The notes: generated by a model from the letters alone, not told the origin. A stretch of 64,000 nt of DNA from an uncultured Ruminiclostridium sp. (GCA_902490005.1 CABUCM010000006.1:26015-90014); one strand, 5' to 3'. Shown: positions 50,960-60,633, counted from the stretch's first letter. A program made the numbers and translations.

Positions 50960-51323
50960 GCTTTTCTTAAACCGCATTTTCATATGGAATAATAATTCCG
51001 TGATTAAATATGCTTGTTCAGAAAGTTTGAATCGGTATCCAGAATTGAAATAAGCCAAAAGTTCCCGGGCCTTTATGCTGCCATTGCGCTAATTGGTATC
51101 ATAACCTGATAGGGTAAGGGCGGCAAAGCTGCCGGTGGCTGAGAAAGCGCTAGATTGTTTCAGAAAAACGGCAGGTGTTGTTCGCGGAAGGCGCGTGCTG
51201 TGCGGCCTGTCGTTGTGATTTCATAAGAGTAAGGGCCAGGGTTAAAATCACGAAAACTTATCCTGCGGCTTCCTGGTCCCGGCTTGAGGAAATTTGTGAG
51301 AAATCGCTTTAGGGGCTGAAAAT
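50960..51323 (+). other. long intergenic leader before the DMT transporter
   Basis: A 364-base stretch with no gene. From about 51080 it contains several short stems: CGGCA/TGCCG (51122-51135), GCGCT/AGCGC (51087 and 51150 areas) and other G/C-rich repeats. It might hold a riboswitch or attenuator of the transporter, but it matched no riboswitch consensus that I know. Confidence 0.3.
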
Positions 51324-52187
51324 ATGTGGGTTGCATTAGCGTTTGGTTCGGCTCTGTTTGCAGGGCTGACTGCCGTTTTGGCGAAATGCGGAATCCGGCA
51401 GACGGATTCCACGGTAGCAACTGCCGTGCGAACCGTCATTGTGCTGATTTTTTCCTGGGTGATGGTGTTCGCCGCGGGAAGCCAGCCGCAGATCGGCACG
51501 ATTGACGGCGTAACATGGATTTATTTAATTCTGTCCGGGTTGGCTACCGGCGCTTCCTGGCTTTGCTATTTCAAGGCGTTACAGCTTGGCGACATTAATA
51601 AGGTGGTATCGATTGATAAATCCAGTATCATCCTGACGATTTTACTGGCGTTTTGTTTTCTGCGCGAGGAAATCACGCCGCCAAAGGCCGCCGGCGTTAT
51701 CCTGATTGCCGTTGGCACCTTCCTGATGGTTGAAAGAAAAGGCGCGGAACCGCAAAAGCAGGGCAAAGGAGGGCGCTGGCTGTTTTACGCCATAGGCTCT
51801 GCGTTTTTCGCCAGCCTTACCTCTATCCTGGGAAAAGTCGGAATTTCCGGGGTGGAATCCAATCTCGGTACAGCGATACGTACCGGCGTTGTACTGGTGA
51901 TGGCGTGGCTGATGGTGTTCATAACAGGAAAGCGTTGTGCCGTGAAGACGATTCCGAAAAAAGAACTGGTATTTATCTGTTTGTCCGGGCTTGCCACCGG
52001 GGCTTCCTGGCTTTGCTATTATAAAGCGTTGAAGGATGGGCCTGCCAGCGTTGTGGTGCCCATCGATAAGCTCAGCATTCTTGTAACGGTTTTGTTCTCC
52101 TATCTTGTATTTCATGAACGTTTGTCCAAAAAGTCCGCCGCGGGCCTTGCTTTGATTGTAGCCGGCACGCTGGCGATGCTGATATAA
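51324..52187 (+). CDS. DMT/EamA-family transporter
   Basis: A 287-residue drug/metabolite-transporter-superfamily protein with about ten membrane segments in two EamA repeats: GLATGASWLCYFKALQLGDI (first half) and GLATGASWLCYYKALKDGPA (second half) are near copies. Lengths and motif fit an amino-acid or small-metabolite exporter; the substrate is unknown. AGGGGC about eight bases before the ATG is a modest ribosome site. Confidence 0.88.
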   Translation: MWVALAFGSALFAGLTAVLAKCGIRQTDSTVATAVRTVIVLIFSWVMVFAAGSQPQIGTIDGVTWIYLILSGLATGASWLCYFKALQLGDINKVVSIDKSSIILTILLAFCFLREEITPPKAAGVILIAVGTFLMVERKGAEPQKQGKGGRWLFYAIGSAFFASLTSILGKVGISGVESNLGTAIRTGVVLVMAWLMVFITGKRCAVKTIPKKELVFICLSGLATGASWLCYYKALKDGPASVVVPIDKLSILVTVLFSYLVFHERLSKKSAAGLALIVAGTLAMLI

Positions 52188-52202
52188 AAATAACTTAAGC
52201 CA

Positions 52203-52245
52203 CCGTATGCCTGCATGTTTTTCTCCGCGGGCATACGGCTTTTTT
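52203..52245 (+). terminator. terminator after the DMT gene
   Basis: A 12-bp stem with one G-U pair (52203-52214 with 52227-52238) followed by CTTTTTTC. Confidence 0.8.
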
Positions 52246-52356
52246 CTTTACGGCAATAAGGCTCGCGGCATTTTAAATCTTTATAGCGTTTCGGCCTTTT
52301 GAATGAAGATCATGCAGAACGAAAAAGGAAGGAAAGGGACCATCGGAAGGCGGAAT

Positions 52357-53949
52357 CTATTTCCGAAACTCCTTTCGGTATTCGTTGGGCTTCATGCCGA
52401 CCAGCCGTTTGAACATCATAGAGAAATTGGATATGTTGTTATACCCCACCTGGGCCGCGATGCTGCTGATGGATTCATTGGTCCCAGCCAGCTTATATTT
52501 AGCGTACTCCACTTTTTCCCGGGTGATGAATTTTGCGATGGATATCCCGTTCTCCTTTTTAAACATCCGGTCCAGATAATCAGGGTTTAGATAAACATAC
52601 CCGGCGACCTCCTCCCGTTTCAGGTCGTCGCTTAGATGTTCCTTAATATATTTCTCCGCGTTGTTGACCACTGACTGGGCCTTTTGGGTTTCTTTGGCAT
52701 AAGAAACAATTTTGTGGCTGATGTGGCTGGCCCACCGGAGGACAGCCTCGACAGATTGGGTGGCGTTCCGGCTCAGCTCTAAGGAGGTGTCGTCATTGAG
52801 AAGCTGGTGGGAAAGGATTCCCTTTTTGCCTGCCTCCGCATAGAGCATCTGAACAAAGTCCTGCTGGAAATGATAAAGCCGTTTGCTGTCCAGCCCGGTG
52901 GAGCTGGCTAGGTTCTGCAGGTAACTCCGGACATGCTCCATCAGGGCCTCCTCCTGGTTCCTTTCCACATAGACCGCCAGGCCGGCGATCCGCTTTCCGT
53001 CAATTTCTGTTGTAATCACCGGCAGGGTTTCCTGAAGGGACACCTGGTTTGCATGAGTGACGTTATCCCGGTCCAGCGCCAGAAGCTGATCCACGGTATC
53101 CGCCAGCGACTCGGCGTAAATTTGGTTGCCCAGATAGCAGGAGAGATCACAGGCGCAGTAAGCGCGGCATCCGCCAATGAAACGCTGGATTTCTTTTTGA
53201 AGAAGCTTGGCGCCAGCGCCTTCTTTCTGTTCCCCTGGGATCAGAATCAGCAGGGAATTGTGCGCGAGACGAAGGGCTATGCCGTTTTTGCCGCCATTGA
53301 TAAACACCTCGTCGGCGATGTTTTTGATTCCATATTCAAAGATGATTTCATCTTCCAGCGTGATATTTACGGGCCATTTCTGAATTTTTACCAGGACGGG
53401 ACGGATCAGGAGGGCTTCAGAAAAAGGGATGTTTCTGCGGCTGGCCGCATCCCTGATGACATGTTTGTCGGGAGTGATGTTGCGGTTGATAATATCCTGC
53501 CAAAAACGCTCCGCCAAAAGCGGCTGGTGCTGATGCCAATATTCGCCGTACTGCGCAGATTCATTTTGCTGGCGGGCGGCTGTGATTTTACCCTCCAGCT
53601 TGACGATAACCTGTTCCAGCGCGGCGTAGTCGATGGGCTTGAGAAGATATTCAGAGACGCCCAGGCGTATGGCCTTTTGGGCGTACTGGAATTCGGCGTG
53701 GCAGGTCAAAAAAACGGTTTCACAATCAATGTTCCGCTCCCGCATCCAGGCGAGCAGGTCCAAACCGCTGGCCTGGGGCATTTCGATATCGCAAAGCATG
53801 ATCTGTATGTTTTCTTCCTCTAAAACCTTTTTGGCCTGGCGCACATTCATAGCGGTGGAAACCGTGTGGATATCCAAGCTTTTCCAATCTACGGACGCCA
53901 TAATATCGTCGATGATATACCGTTCGTCATCCACTATCAGCAGGTTCAC
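52357..53949 (-). CDS. YesN-like response regulator, AraC-type output
   Basis: A 530-residue regulator. Residues 1-120 are a receiver domain with phospho-acceptor Asp54 (MLCDIEMPQASG), Thr/Lys switch residues in VFLTCHAEF and YLLKPID; the long middle is a variable linker; about 430-530 carry two AraC helix-turn-helix motifs (ISSIAAQVGYNNISNFSMMFKR, VGMKPNEYRKEF). GTG start overlapping the kinase stop (GTGA). It should activate the ABC transporter operon at 55983 when phosphorylated by the neighbouring kinase. Confidence 0.9.
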   Translation of the reverse strand: MNLLIVDDERYIIDDIMASVDWKSLDIHTVSTAMNVRQAKKVLEEENIQIMLCDIEMPQASGLDLLAWMRERNIDCETVFLTCHAEFQYAQKAIRLGVSEYLLKPIDYAALEQVIVKLEGKITAARQQNESAQYGEYWHQHQPLLAERFWQDIINRNITPDKHVIRDAASRRNIPFSEALLIRPVLVKIQKWPVNITLEDEIIFEYGIKNIADEVFINGGKNGIALRLAHNSLLILIPGEQKEGAGAKLLQKEIQRFIGGCRAYCACDLSCYLGNQIYAESLADTVDQLLALDRDNVTHANQVSLQETLPVITTEIDGKRIAGLAVYVERNQEEALMEHVRSYLQNLASSTGLDSKRLYHFQQDFVQMLYAEAGKKGILSHQLLNDDTSLELSRNATQSVEAVLRWASHISHKIVSYAKETQKAQSVVNNAEKYIKEHLSDDLKREEVAGYVYLNPDYLDRMFKKENGISIAKFITREKVEYAKYKLAGTNESISSIAAQVGYNNISNFSMMFKRLVGMKPNEYRKEFRK

Positions 53950-55745
53950 GGCAATGCCTCCTTTTCATTTTCCGGCGAAAAGGGAAGGATAATCTCAATA
54001 TGAGCTCCGTGCGGCTGGGCGTTGCCGATGGACAGCCGGCTTTTTCCCTGATAAAGAAGCAGAAGCCGCCGGCGGATATTCCAGATTCCCAAATGCTCCC
54101 CGTTGTTGTCAACGATCTTTTCTCCGGTTTCTATTTTTGCCAGGATATCCTGTGAAAATCCGGGCCCGTCGTCCTCGATAATGACCTTCAAGGCGCGGCC
54201 CATATCGTTATCCTCGGTGAGCTCTCCCCGGATGGATAAAAAGGCCGTTTCATCCAAGGTGACGGCGTATTTGATGGTGTTTTCCGCAAAGCCCTGGATC
54301 AGCAGGGAAGGCACCGGCGCAGAAGCCAGAAGCTCTGATACCTGAATTTCATAGCGGAAGCTGCCGGGAAAACGAAGCTCTTGGATTTTAAGATAATTTT
54401 GCACGTGATAAAGCTCATCCGCCAGCGAGACAAAGGTGCTGCTTTGGAACATATAGCGGAAATAGCGGACTAAGCACATGGATAATTCCATGATGAGGGT
54501 GTAGTCCTGCTTTTTCGCCAAAGTATGAATCATATTGAGAGAATTCAGATAAAAGTGAGGCTTTACCTGAAGCTGCAGGGCCAACAAAGTTTCCTTTTGC
54601 CGGTTGATACGCTCCTCGTAAAAACTGATCTTCAGGCCTTTGATCTGCTCCATCATTTCATTAAAGGTGTCGTTTACCGTCTGAAACTCGTTAGAGGTTT
54701 GGGTGCGTGGGATCCGTTCGTCAAGATTGCCGTTGCGAATCCGCTTCATGGCGGTGAGCATAACGCTGAAAGGTTTCCAGAAGATTCTCTTTAAAAAGTA
54801 TAAATACAAGGGAAGTAATGCGATGCAGGCCAGGGAAAGCACCAGGAAAAACCATTGAAAAAAGGGAAGCTGGGCTAAAATCGCGTCGTCGGGGATCACG
54901 TTGACCAGGGCGTATTTCCCTTTGGAGGAAATATCGCCGACAACGGTATATTTTTCCGGGCCGGACCGGTCGGTGTAGCCGTCTATAATTTGCTGATAGT
55001 TGATGGAAGAGACAGGAACAGAATAATTGGTGGTAATCACGCTTCCATTTTCATTCACATAAGCGGGGATATTTACATCATCCCCGCCTTGAAGTGCGTA
55101 GGATTCCAAAAGGCGGTTGGCGTTGACCCACGCGCCTAAATAAATATCAGTTACCTTTAGAAGGCGGATAAAATAATATTCCCCCTTAATGTTTTTTATC
55201 ATCCAGGTAGAAAGATCGTCGGCATTGTAAAGTTCAGGGTGTTCCGACGCGCTTTTTACAAAATCCGTGATTCCTTGTTTATGGGAATAGCTGGTCAGGG
55301 AGGAATCTATGATGGTGATGGACTGCCGGCCGGCGTTATAATAAAAGAAAGCGTCTATGGCGGGGTAAAGAGAGATATCCCTGAGCATTTTGTGATACAG
55401 CCGCATTTGAGCCAAATGATAGTCGTCGTTGTTCTGGGCGTAAATCATCAATTCCAGATCTGTATTCACACTTTGCAGGCTGGAAAGGTAGCGGTCCGCC
55501 TCCGAAAGCCCCCGGTCCGTATTTTGAGTATAAAAGGCCGCCTGATGCTGATAGGTTTGGGAAACCTGGTTTCTCACCACTTGAATGGCGTACCAGTTGC
55601 TTCCCACCAAAATCCCAAGAAGGGGAACTATGATGCACAAGAGGTAAACGATCAGCTTAAAGTAAATGGAGTTACAGGACAAGCGCAGCCTAGCCGCGCC
55701 CGTTTTGATCTTGTCCCAGCGGCTGTGCTTTTTTGGACTGGCCAT
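53946..55745 (-). CDS. YesM-like membrane sensor histidine kinase
   Basis: A 599-residue sensor kinase: first membrane segment about 28-50, extracytoplasmic sensor domain to about 290, second segment (FFQWFFLVLSLACIALLPLYLYF), HAMP about 325-380, His_kinase domain with the phospho-acceptor His in LQVKPHFYLNSLNMIHTL, and a C-terminal ATPase domain (IIEDDGPGFSQDI, NIRRRL). Partner of the overlapping YesN-like regulator. The sensor domain faces outside and likely reads the sugar bound by the lipoprotein at 55983. Confidence 0.9.
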   Translation of the reverse strand: MASPKKHSRWDKIKTGAARLRLSCNSIYFKLIVYLLCIIVPLLGILVGSNWYAIQVVRNQVSQTYQHQAAFYTQNTDRGLSEADRYLSSLQSVNTDLELMIYAQNNDDYHLAQMRLYHKMLRDISLYPAIDAFFYYNAGRQSITIIDSSLTSYSHKQGITDFVKSASEHPELYNADDLSTWMIKNIKGEYYFIRLLKVTDIYLGAWVNANRLLESYALQGGDDVNIPAYVNENGSVITTNYSVPVSSINYQQIIDGYTDRSGPEKYTVVGDISSKGKYALVNVIPDDAILAQLPFFQWFFLVLSLACIALLPLYLYFLKRIFWKPFSVMLTAMKRIRNGNLDERIPRTQTSNEFQTVNDTFNEMMEQIKGLKISFYEERINRQKETLLALQLQVKPHFYLNSLNMIHTLAKKQDYTLIMELSMCLVRYFRYMFQSSTFVSLADELYHVQNYLKIQELRFPGSFRYEIQVSELLASAPVPSLLIQGFAENTIKYAVTLDETAFLSIRGELTEDNDMGRALKVIIEDDGPGFSQDILAKIETGEKIVDNNGEHLGIWNIRRRLLLLYQGKSRLSIGNAQPHGAHIEIILPFSPENEKEALP

Positions 55746-55873
55746 AATAGCATCCTTTCTTCCTTGGAAAATCCATGAATTTGAAAATATAAAATTCTAT
55801 AGAAATCTACCATAAAAGTATAGTGAAAGAAAAGATTATTGTCAATTATAGATATTGGAATCCGGAAGGAAAA

Positions 55874-55937
55874 GTCGACAATTCATAAATCTAGGTCGAG
55901 TTTCGAGTAGAATCAAAGGACATGGTTCCGGTATAAT
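55874..55937 (+). promoter_or_regulatory. control region of sugar operon 3
   Basis: A perfect -10 TATAAT (55932-55937) with no recognisable -35 at 17 bases, the picture of an activator-dependent promoter. Upstream, GTCGA occurs at 55874-55878 and 55895-55899, a direct repeat 21 bases apart, as expected for an AraC-type activator binding two turns apart. Confidence 0.55.
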
Positions 55938-55982
55938 GAACGCAAATCAAACGGCGATACTTAAATTCAGGAGGTATGAAAA

Positions 55983-57488
55983 ATGAAAAAACTACTTGCG
56001 GTTCTGTTAGCCGGCTGCCTGGCCCTTGGCGCTCTTGCCGGCTGCGGACAGTCCGGCGGCGGGAATGAAAGCGGTGCTCAGGGAAGCGCGGCGGCGGAGT
56101 CCCAGGATGGGGAAGAGCCTTTTTTAATCAAATACGCTTATATGACCACCTCGGTCCCTAAGGATGTGGACCTGGTAACAGAAAAGATTAACGAATACCT
56201 GGAAGACAAAATCAACGCGAATTTTGAATTTGTCATACTGACCGGCGACTTTGCGACCCAGTTGAACCTGATGATGTCCAGCGGGGAAAAACTGGATTTG
56301 GTCTGCGAGCTGGGAACGCGGCTGCCTTCGGACGCGGCTAAAAACATGCTGCTGCCGTTAAACGACCTGCTGGAAAGCCATGGACAGGGGATTTTAGAGG
56401 TAGCGGGAGATTATTTGCCGGCCACCACGATTAACGGCAATGTGTATTCCGTACCGTCTATTCGCTCCATGTCCATCAGTACGGGCCTTTCCATCGACGA
56501 GGCCATAGTGAAGGAATACAATATTGATGTGGACGCCATTAAAGAACCGGAGGAGTTAACGCCTATTTTCGAAAGGATCAAAGCGGACCGACCGGATCAA
56601 GCGCTGGTGTACTCCAATAGCACCCAGCGGTCTATTTACGACAACGCTTTTACCGATTTTGACGTGCTTAACGACGGCATCGGGGTTTTGTCGAAAGATG
56701 GGCTGACTGTTGTCAATCATTTTGACACAGACGAATATGAGCAGGATCTGAAGACCATCAGGGATTGGTATAACAAGGGCTATATCCTGCAGGATAACGC
56801 CACCAACGAGGATTTCCTGACCCTCCACGCCCAGGGCCAGCTTATCGGCAGCTTCCAGTTAACGCAGCCCGGCGCTGAGACCAGCTTCGCTCAATTTATC
56901 GGCGGCGTGCCCCAGGATACCATTATACTGACAGAGCCCATGCTCACCACCGTGCAGGTGGCCTCCTGTGCCACGGCTTTGCCTATCAACTGCGAAAACC
57001 CGGAAAAAACCATGGAATTTTTAAATCTGATGTATACCGATGAATATCTCATCAATCTGGTGGACTGGGGCATCGAGGGTACCCATTATGTAAAGACCGA
57101 CGTGGAGAACGTAATCAGATATCCTGACGGCGTCACCATTGATAACCAGGGCTGGAACTATGCCGTCGGCTTTTTGTTCGGCAACCAGCTGAAATCCTAC
57201 GTCCTGGAAGGGGACGATCCTGACCTGTATGAGCAGTTGGCGGCGTGGAACGAAAATTCCGCAGCCTCCCCGGCGCTCGGCTTCACCTTTGATTCCACTC
57301 CGGTGAAAACCGAATATGTGGCCGTGCAGAACGTGCTGGCCGAGTATAAGGTATCGCTGGAAGACGGCGCGCTGGATGTAGACAGCACCTTGCCTGAATT
57401 CCGAAACGCCCTGAAAGACGCAGGCATTGACGCGATCGTCGCGGAAAAACAGAACCAGCTGGATAAATGGGCGGCTGAGAATAAGTAA
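55983..57488 (+). CDS. ABC transporter substrate-binding lipoprotein (cluster 3, LplA-like)
   Basis: A 501-residue solute-binding lipoprotein of the longer LplA/DUF3502-like type usually paired with LplB/YtcP permeases and YesMN. Lipobox ends at Cys21 (LGALAGC). AGGAGG at 55969-55974 lies eight bases before the ATG. Binds a sugar or oligosaccharide outside the cell. The substrate cannot be derived from the sequence. Confidence 0.88.
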   Translation: MKKLLAVLLAGCLALGALAGCGQSGGGNESGAQGSAAAESQDGEEPFLIKYAYMTTSVPKDVDLVTEKINEYLEDKINANFEFVILTGDFATQLNLMMSSGEKLDLVCELGTRLPSDAAKNMLLPLNDLLESHGQGILEVAGDYLPATTINGNVYSVPSIRSMSISTGLSIDEAIVKEYNIDVDAIKEPEELTPIFERIKADRPDQALVYSNSTQRSIYDNAFTDFDVLNDGIGVLSKDGLTVVNHFDTDEYEQDLKTIRDWYNKGYILQDNATNEDFLTLHAQGQLIGSFQLTQPGAETSFAQFIGGVPQDTIILTEPMLTTVQVASCATALPINCENPEKTMEFLNLMYTDEYLINLVDWGIEGTHYVKTDVENVIRYPDGVTIDNQGWNYAVGFLFGNQLKSYVLEGDDPDLYEQLAAWNENSAASPALGFTFDSTPVKTEYVAVQNVLAEYKVSLEDGALDVDSTLPEFRNALKDAGIDAIVAEKQNQLDKWAAENK

Positions 57489-57510
57489 AAGAATGTCATG
57501 GGAAAGCTCT

Positions 57511-57544
57511 GCGGGCCAAACAGGCGGCTGCTTGTTTGGCCCGC
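57511..57544 (+). repeat. GC hairpin between lipoprotein and permease genes
   Basis: A perfect 12-bp stem (57511-57522 with 57533-57544), ten-base loop, no T-run, just upstream of the permease ribosome site. Third example of this arrangement in the window. Confidence 0.65.
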
Positions 57545-57565
57545 GGGGTAAGGAGGTGCAGGATA

Positions 57566-58498
57566 TTGTCTTTCGCGAAATTGAGAAAACAAGTGAGAAG
57601 GAACAAAAAATTTCTTCCGCTTTTAATTATGACACTGCCGGGCATGGCTTATCTGATTATTAACAATTATATCCCCATGTATGGAATCACCCTGGCATTC
57701 CGGGAGGTAGACTATTCCAAAGGGATTTTCAATGGGGACTGGATTGGTTTTGAAAATTTTAAATTCCTGTTTCAAACCAAGGATGCGTGGCTGATTACCA
57801 AAAACACCTTGCTATACAATGGGGCCTTTATTCTGGTGAATACCATTGTAGCGCTGATCGTGGCGATTATGCTCAGCGAAATCACCAGCAAGGGCTTTTT
57901 AAGATTCAGTCAAACCGTGATCATCCTTCCTTATATTATATCCATTATTATTGTCAGCTATTTGGTTTACGCCTTTTTCAGCGTGGATACCGGATTTGTA
58001 AATAACACCATTCTGCCGATGCTTGGAATGGAAAAAATATCGTGGTATAACGAACCAAAATATTGGCCCTTTATTTTGACCTTTGTCAACGCCTGGAAAA
58101 ACGTCGGGTATCTGTCGGTGATTTATTTCGCCTCCATTATCGGCATTGACAAGCAGTTTTACGAAGCGGCGGAGTTGGATGGCGCCAGCAAATGGCAGCA
58201 GATTAGAACCATCACCCTGCCGTCCATTACGCCCACCATCTGCATGATGGTGCTTCTGGCGGTAGGCCGTATTTTCTACTCTGATTTTGGGCTGTTTTAC
58301 CAGGTGCCTATGAATTCCGGGCCTTTGGTCAGCGCGACTAACGTCATCGATACCTATGTTTACCGCGGACTGATGCAGCTTAACGATATCGGTATGTCCT
58401 CCGCCGCCAGCGCGTACCAAGCGCTGGTGGGCTGCGCTTTGGTCATCACCGCAAATCTGGTGGTGCGCAAAATCAGTCCGGAAAACGCGCTGCTGTAG
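57566..58498 (+). CDS. LplB-type ABC sugar permease (cluster 3)
   Basis: A 310-residue permease with six membrane segments beginning MTLPGMAYLIINNYIPMYGI; EAA loop FYEAAELDGASKWQQIR. The first 10 codons of the open frame are upstream of the ribosome site; AGGAGG (57551-57556) directs the start to TTG 57566. Partner of the YtcP-like permease that follows after 12 bases. Confidence 0.88.
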   Translation: MSFAKLRKQVRRNKKFLPLLIMTLPGMAYLIINNYIPMYGITLAFREVDYSKGIFNGDWIGFENFKFLFQTKDAWLITKNTLLYNGAFILVNTIVALIVAIMLSEITSKGFLRFSQTVIILPYIISIIIVSYLVYAFFSVDTGFVNNTILPMLGMEKISWYNEPKYWPFILTFVNAWKNVGYLSVIYFASIIGIDKQFYEAAELDGASKWQQIRTITLPSITPTICMMVLLAVGRIFYSDFGLFYQVPMNSGPLVSATNVIDTYVYRGLMQLNDIGMSSAASAYQALVGCALVITANLVVRKISPENALL

Positions 58499-58510
58499 GG
58501 GGGAGACGTT

Positions 58511-59404
58511 ATGAAGATAAAACGCGGCGGAATTTTCCGCTTGATTTCCACGATTGTTTTATTGCTGATCGCGGCAATGTGCGTCATTCCCTTTTTTCTG
58601 ATGGTTTCCTCATCCTTTACCGATAACGCCACCGTGGCGGTGACAGGATACTCCTTTATTCCGCCTAAGTTCAGCCTGGAGGCCTATGAATATCTTTGGA
58701 AAGAGGGCCCGAAAATCCTGCGGTCCTACGGCATCTCGATTTTGATTACCGTAGTGGGTACGGTTTCCAGTCTGATTTTGACCCTGCTGCTGGCCTATCC
58801 TCTTTCCCGCAAGGATTTTCCGCTGCAAAAGCCTCTGGCGGTGATTGTGTTTTTTACATTGCTGTTTAACGGCGGCATGGTGCCTACTTATTTGATTTAT
58901 TCCCGTATTTTCCATATCAACAACACCATCGCCGCGCTGATTATCCCCGCCCTGCTTCTCAACGGGTTCAACGTGATGCTGATGCGAACTTACCTTATGA
59001 CCAACATCCCTTCGGCGATTATCGAGGCCGCCCGTATTGACGGAATGGGGGAGTTCCGCATCCTTTTGAAAATGGTGCTGCCCCTGTCCCTGCCGATTAT
59101 CGCCACCATCGGCCTGCTGGTGGGAGTCGCCTATTGGAACGATTGGTTCAACGCCCTTCTTTACATTAACGAGGAAGAGCTATACAGCCTGCAGGTGCTT
59201 TTAAGCAAGATTTTGCAGAACGCCCAGTTCCTGGCGACCAACGTATCGTTCGGAGGAAACCTTGCGGGAAGCAGCCGGAACATTCCGTCTACTACGGTGC
59301 GTATGGCCATTGCGGTGGTAGGAACCCTGCCGGTTCTAATTATTTATCCGTTTTTCCAGAAATACTTTGAAAAAGGCCTTCTTATCGGCGCGGTCAAAGG
59401 ATAA
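58511..59404 (+). CDS. YtcP-type ABC sugar permease (cluster 3)
   Basis: A 297-residue permease, six membrane segments, EAA loop IIEAARIDGMGEFRILLK and the characteristic LLNGFNVMLMRTYL and WNDWFNALLYI. It forms the heterodimeric channel with the LplB-like subunit. No ATPase gene nearby. Confidence 0.9.
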   Translation: MKIKRGGIFRLISTIVLLLIAAMCVIPFFLMVSSSFTDNATVAVTGYSFIPPKFSLEAYEYLWKEGPKILRSYGISILITVVGTVSSLILTLLLAYPLSRKDFPLQKPLAVIVFFTLLFNGGMVPTYLIYSRIFHINNTIAALIIPALLLNGFNVMLMRTYLMTNIPSAIIEAARIDGMGEFRILLKMVLPLSLPIIATIGLLVGVAYWNDWFNALLYINEEELYSLQVLLSKILQNAQFLATNVSFGGNLAGSSRNIPSTTVRMAIAVVGTLPVLIIYPFFQKYFEKGLLIGAVKG

Positions 59405-59466
59405 GGCCCTAAGCGTCCCTGCCGCCGGCGAATGAAGCCAGGCGAGTTCATGACGAAAAGAAAGGT

Positions 59467-60633
59467 ATGAAATATATCAACCAGAAAAGACAATTGACCT
59501 ATCTGATGGCGGCTGTCAGTATTGTTCAGTTTTTTTACTCCCTGCCGAATACCACCATACCTTTGTTTGTGCTGGAAATGGGCGGCGGGGAAGCGGAGGT
59601 GGGCCTGATCGGCGGCATCATCTCTGTAGGCGCACTGCTTTTCCGGGGGATTATCGGTTATATCACCGATGTCAAAGGCCGCCGAATCGTCTATTTGGCG
59701 GGAGTTATCATTTATGCCGCCACTACCTTTGGTTACGCGGTTTCACCAAACATCGCCTTCCTGATGGTGTTTAAGGCGGTCAGCGGCGTGGGCCTGTGCG
59801 CGGTGACCTCCGGCGCGTGCGCCATAATAGCGGATTTGTCCGGCGAAAACGCGACCCGTGGATTGACCGCCCTGATGACCGTTCAGATGGTGTCGGGCCT
59901 ATTCGCTCCCACGTTAGGCATGGCCTTGGGAGAGATTATCGGCTACCGGCTTCTATATACGTTCTCCGCCATCGGTTTTCTCCCGGCGGTCCTGCTTGTG
60001 ATGCCGATCCGGTATGAAAAATGCCTGCCTAAGGCGCCGGCTCAGAAATCGGAAAAAACGAAGTTCCGGGTGACGCGGCTTTTTGAGAAGTCCGCGGCCG
60101 CGCCTGCCGTGTGCACCGCTTTTTTGGGAATTACGGTCTGCAGCGTAACCAACTTTATCGCAAGCTATGGAAAGACCATCTCGGTGAATAACACCGGATT
60201 CTTTTTCATTGTCAACGGCCTGATGACACTGGCGGTATTTCCGGCGTTGAAAAAATTTTCGCAAAGGAAATATAACAACCGTGTATTTGTCCTTGGCGTG
60301 GCGGCGTTTTTAGTTTCGCTGGGCTGCCTTCTGGTCACTAGAGGCGCCCCCCTCATCGCCGTCAGCGCCGGCTTTTATTCCGTCGGTTACGCTGCGTGTC
60401 AGCCCATTCTCAACGCCCTGGCCTTGTCCAAAGCGCCCCCGGAACGAAAAGGGGCCGCCAACGCCACCTGCTATATCGCCTGGGATATCGGTTTTGGCAT
60501 CGGTTCCGCTTTGCTGGGAATGCTGGCCACCGGCTTCGGATATGGCAGCATCTTTCTGGTGGCGATGGCGTGCGCCTTGGTCATGGCGGGAATCTACGGC
60601 CTGTATCAGAAAAGGCAACCGGATAACGAATAG
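59467..60633 (+). CDS. MFS transporter (cluster 3)
   Basis: A 388-residue major-facilitator protein with about 12 membrane segments. The motif A-like loop GYITDVKGRRIVYLAG follows helix 2, and GACAIIADLSGENATRGLTAL is typical of drug/sugar efflux-type MFS members. It lies in the operon between the ABC permeases and the glycosidase. It may export a by-product or import the released sugar; the direction is not readable from the sequence. Confidence 0.87.
   Translation: MKYINQKRQLTYLMAAVSIVQFFYSLPNTTIPLFVLEMGGGEAEVGLIGGIISVGALLFRGIIGYITDVKGRRIVYLAGVIIYAATTFGYAVSPNIAFLMVFKAVSGVGLCAVTSGACAIIADLSGENATRGLTALMTVQMVSGLFAPTLGMALGEIIGYRLLYTFSAIGFLPAVLLVMPIRYEKCLPKAPAQKSEKTKFRVTRLFEKSAAAPAVCTAFLGITVCSVTNFIASYGKTISVNNTGFFFIVNGLMTLAVFPALKKFSQRKYNNRVFVLGVAAFLVSLGCLLVTRGAPLIAVSAGFYSVGYAACQPILNALALSKAPPERKGAANATCYIAWDIGFGIGSALLGMLATGFGYGSIFLVAMACALVMAGIYGLYQKRQPDNE

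Noticed and set aside
51080..51160. Thiamine pyrophosphate riboswitch suggested by ACCTGATA and CTGAGA motifs
   Set aside because: The two motifs occur in the reverse order from the known element and the rest of the consensus is missing.
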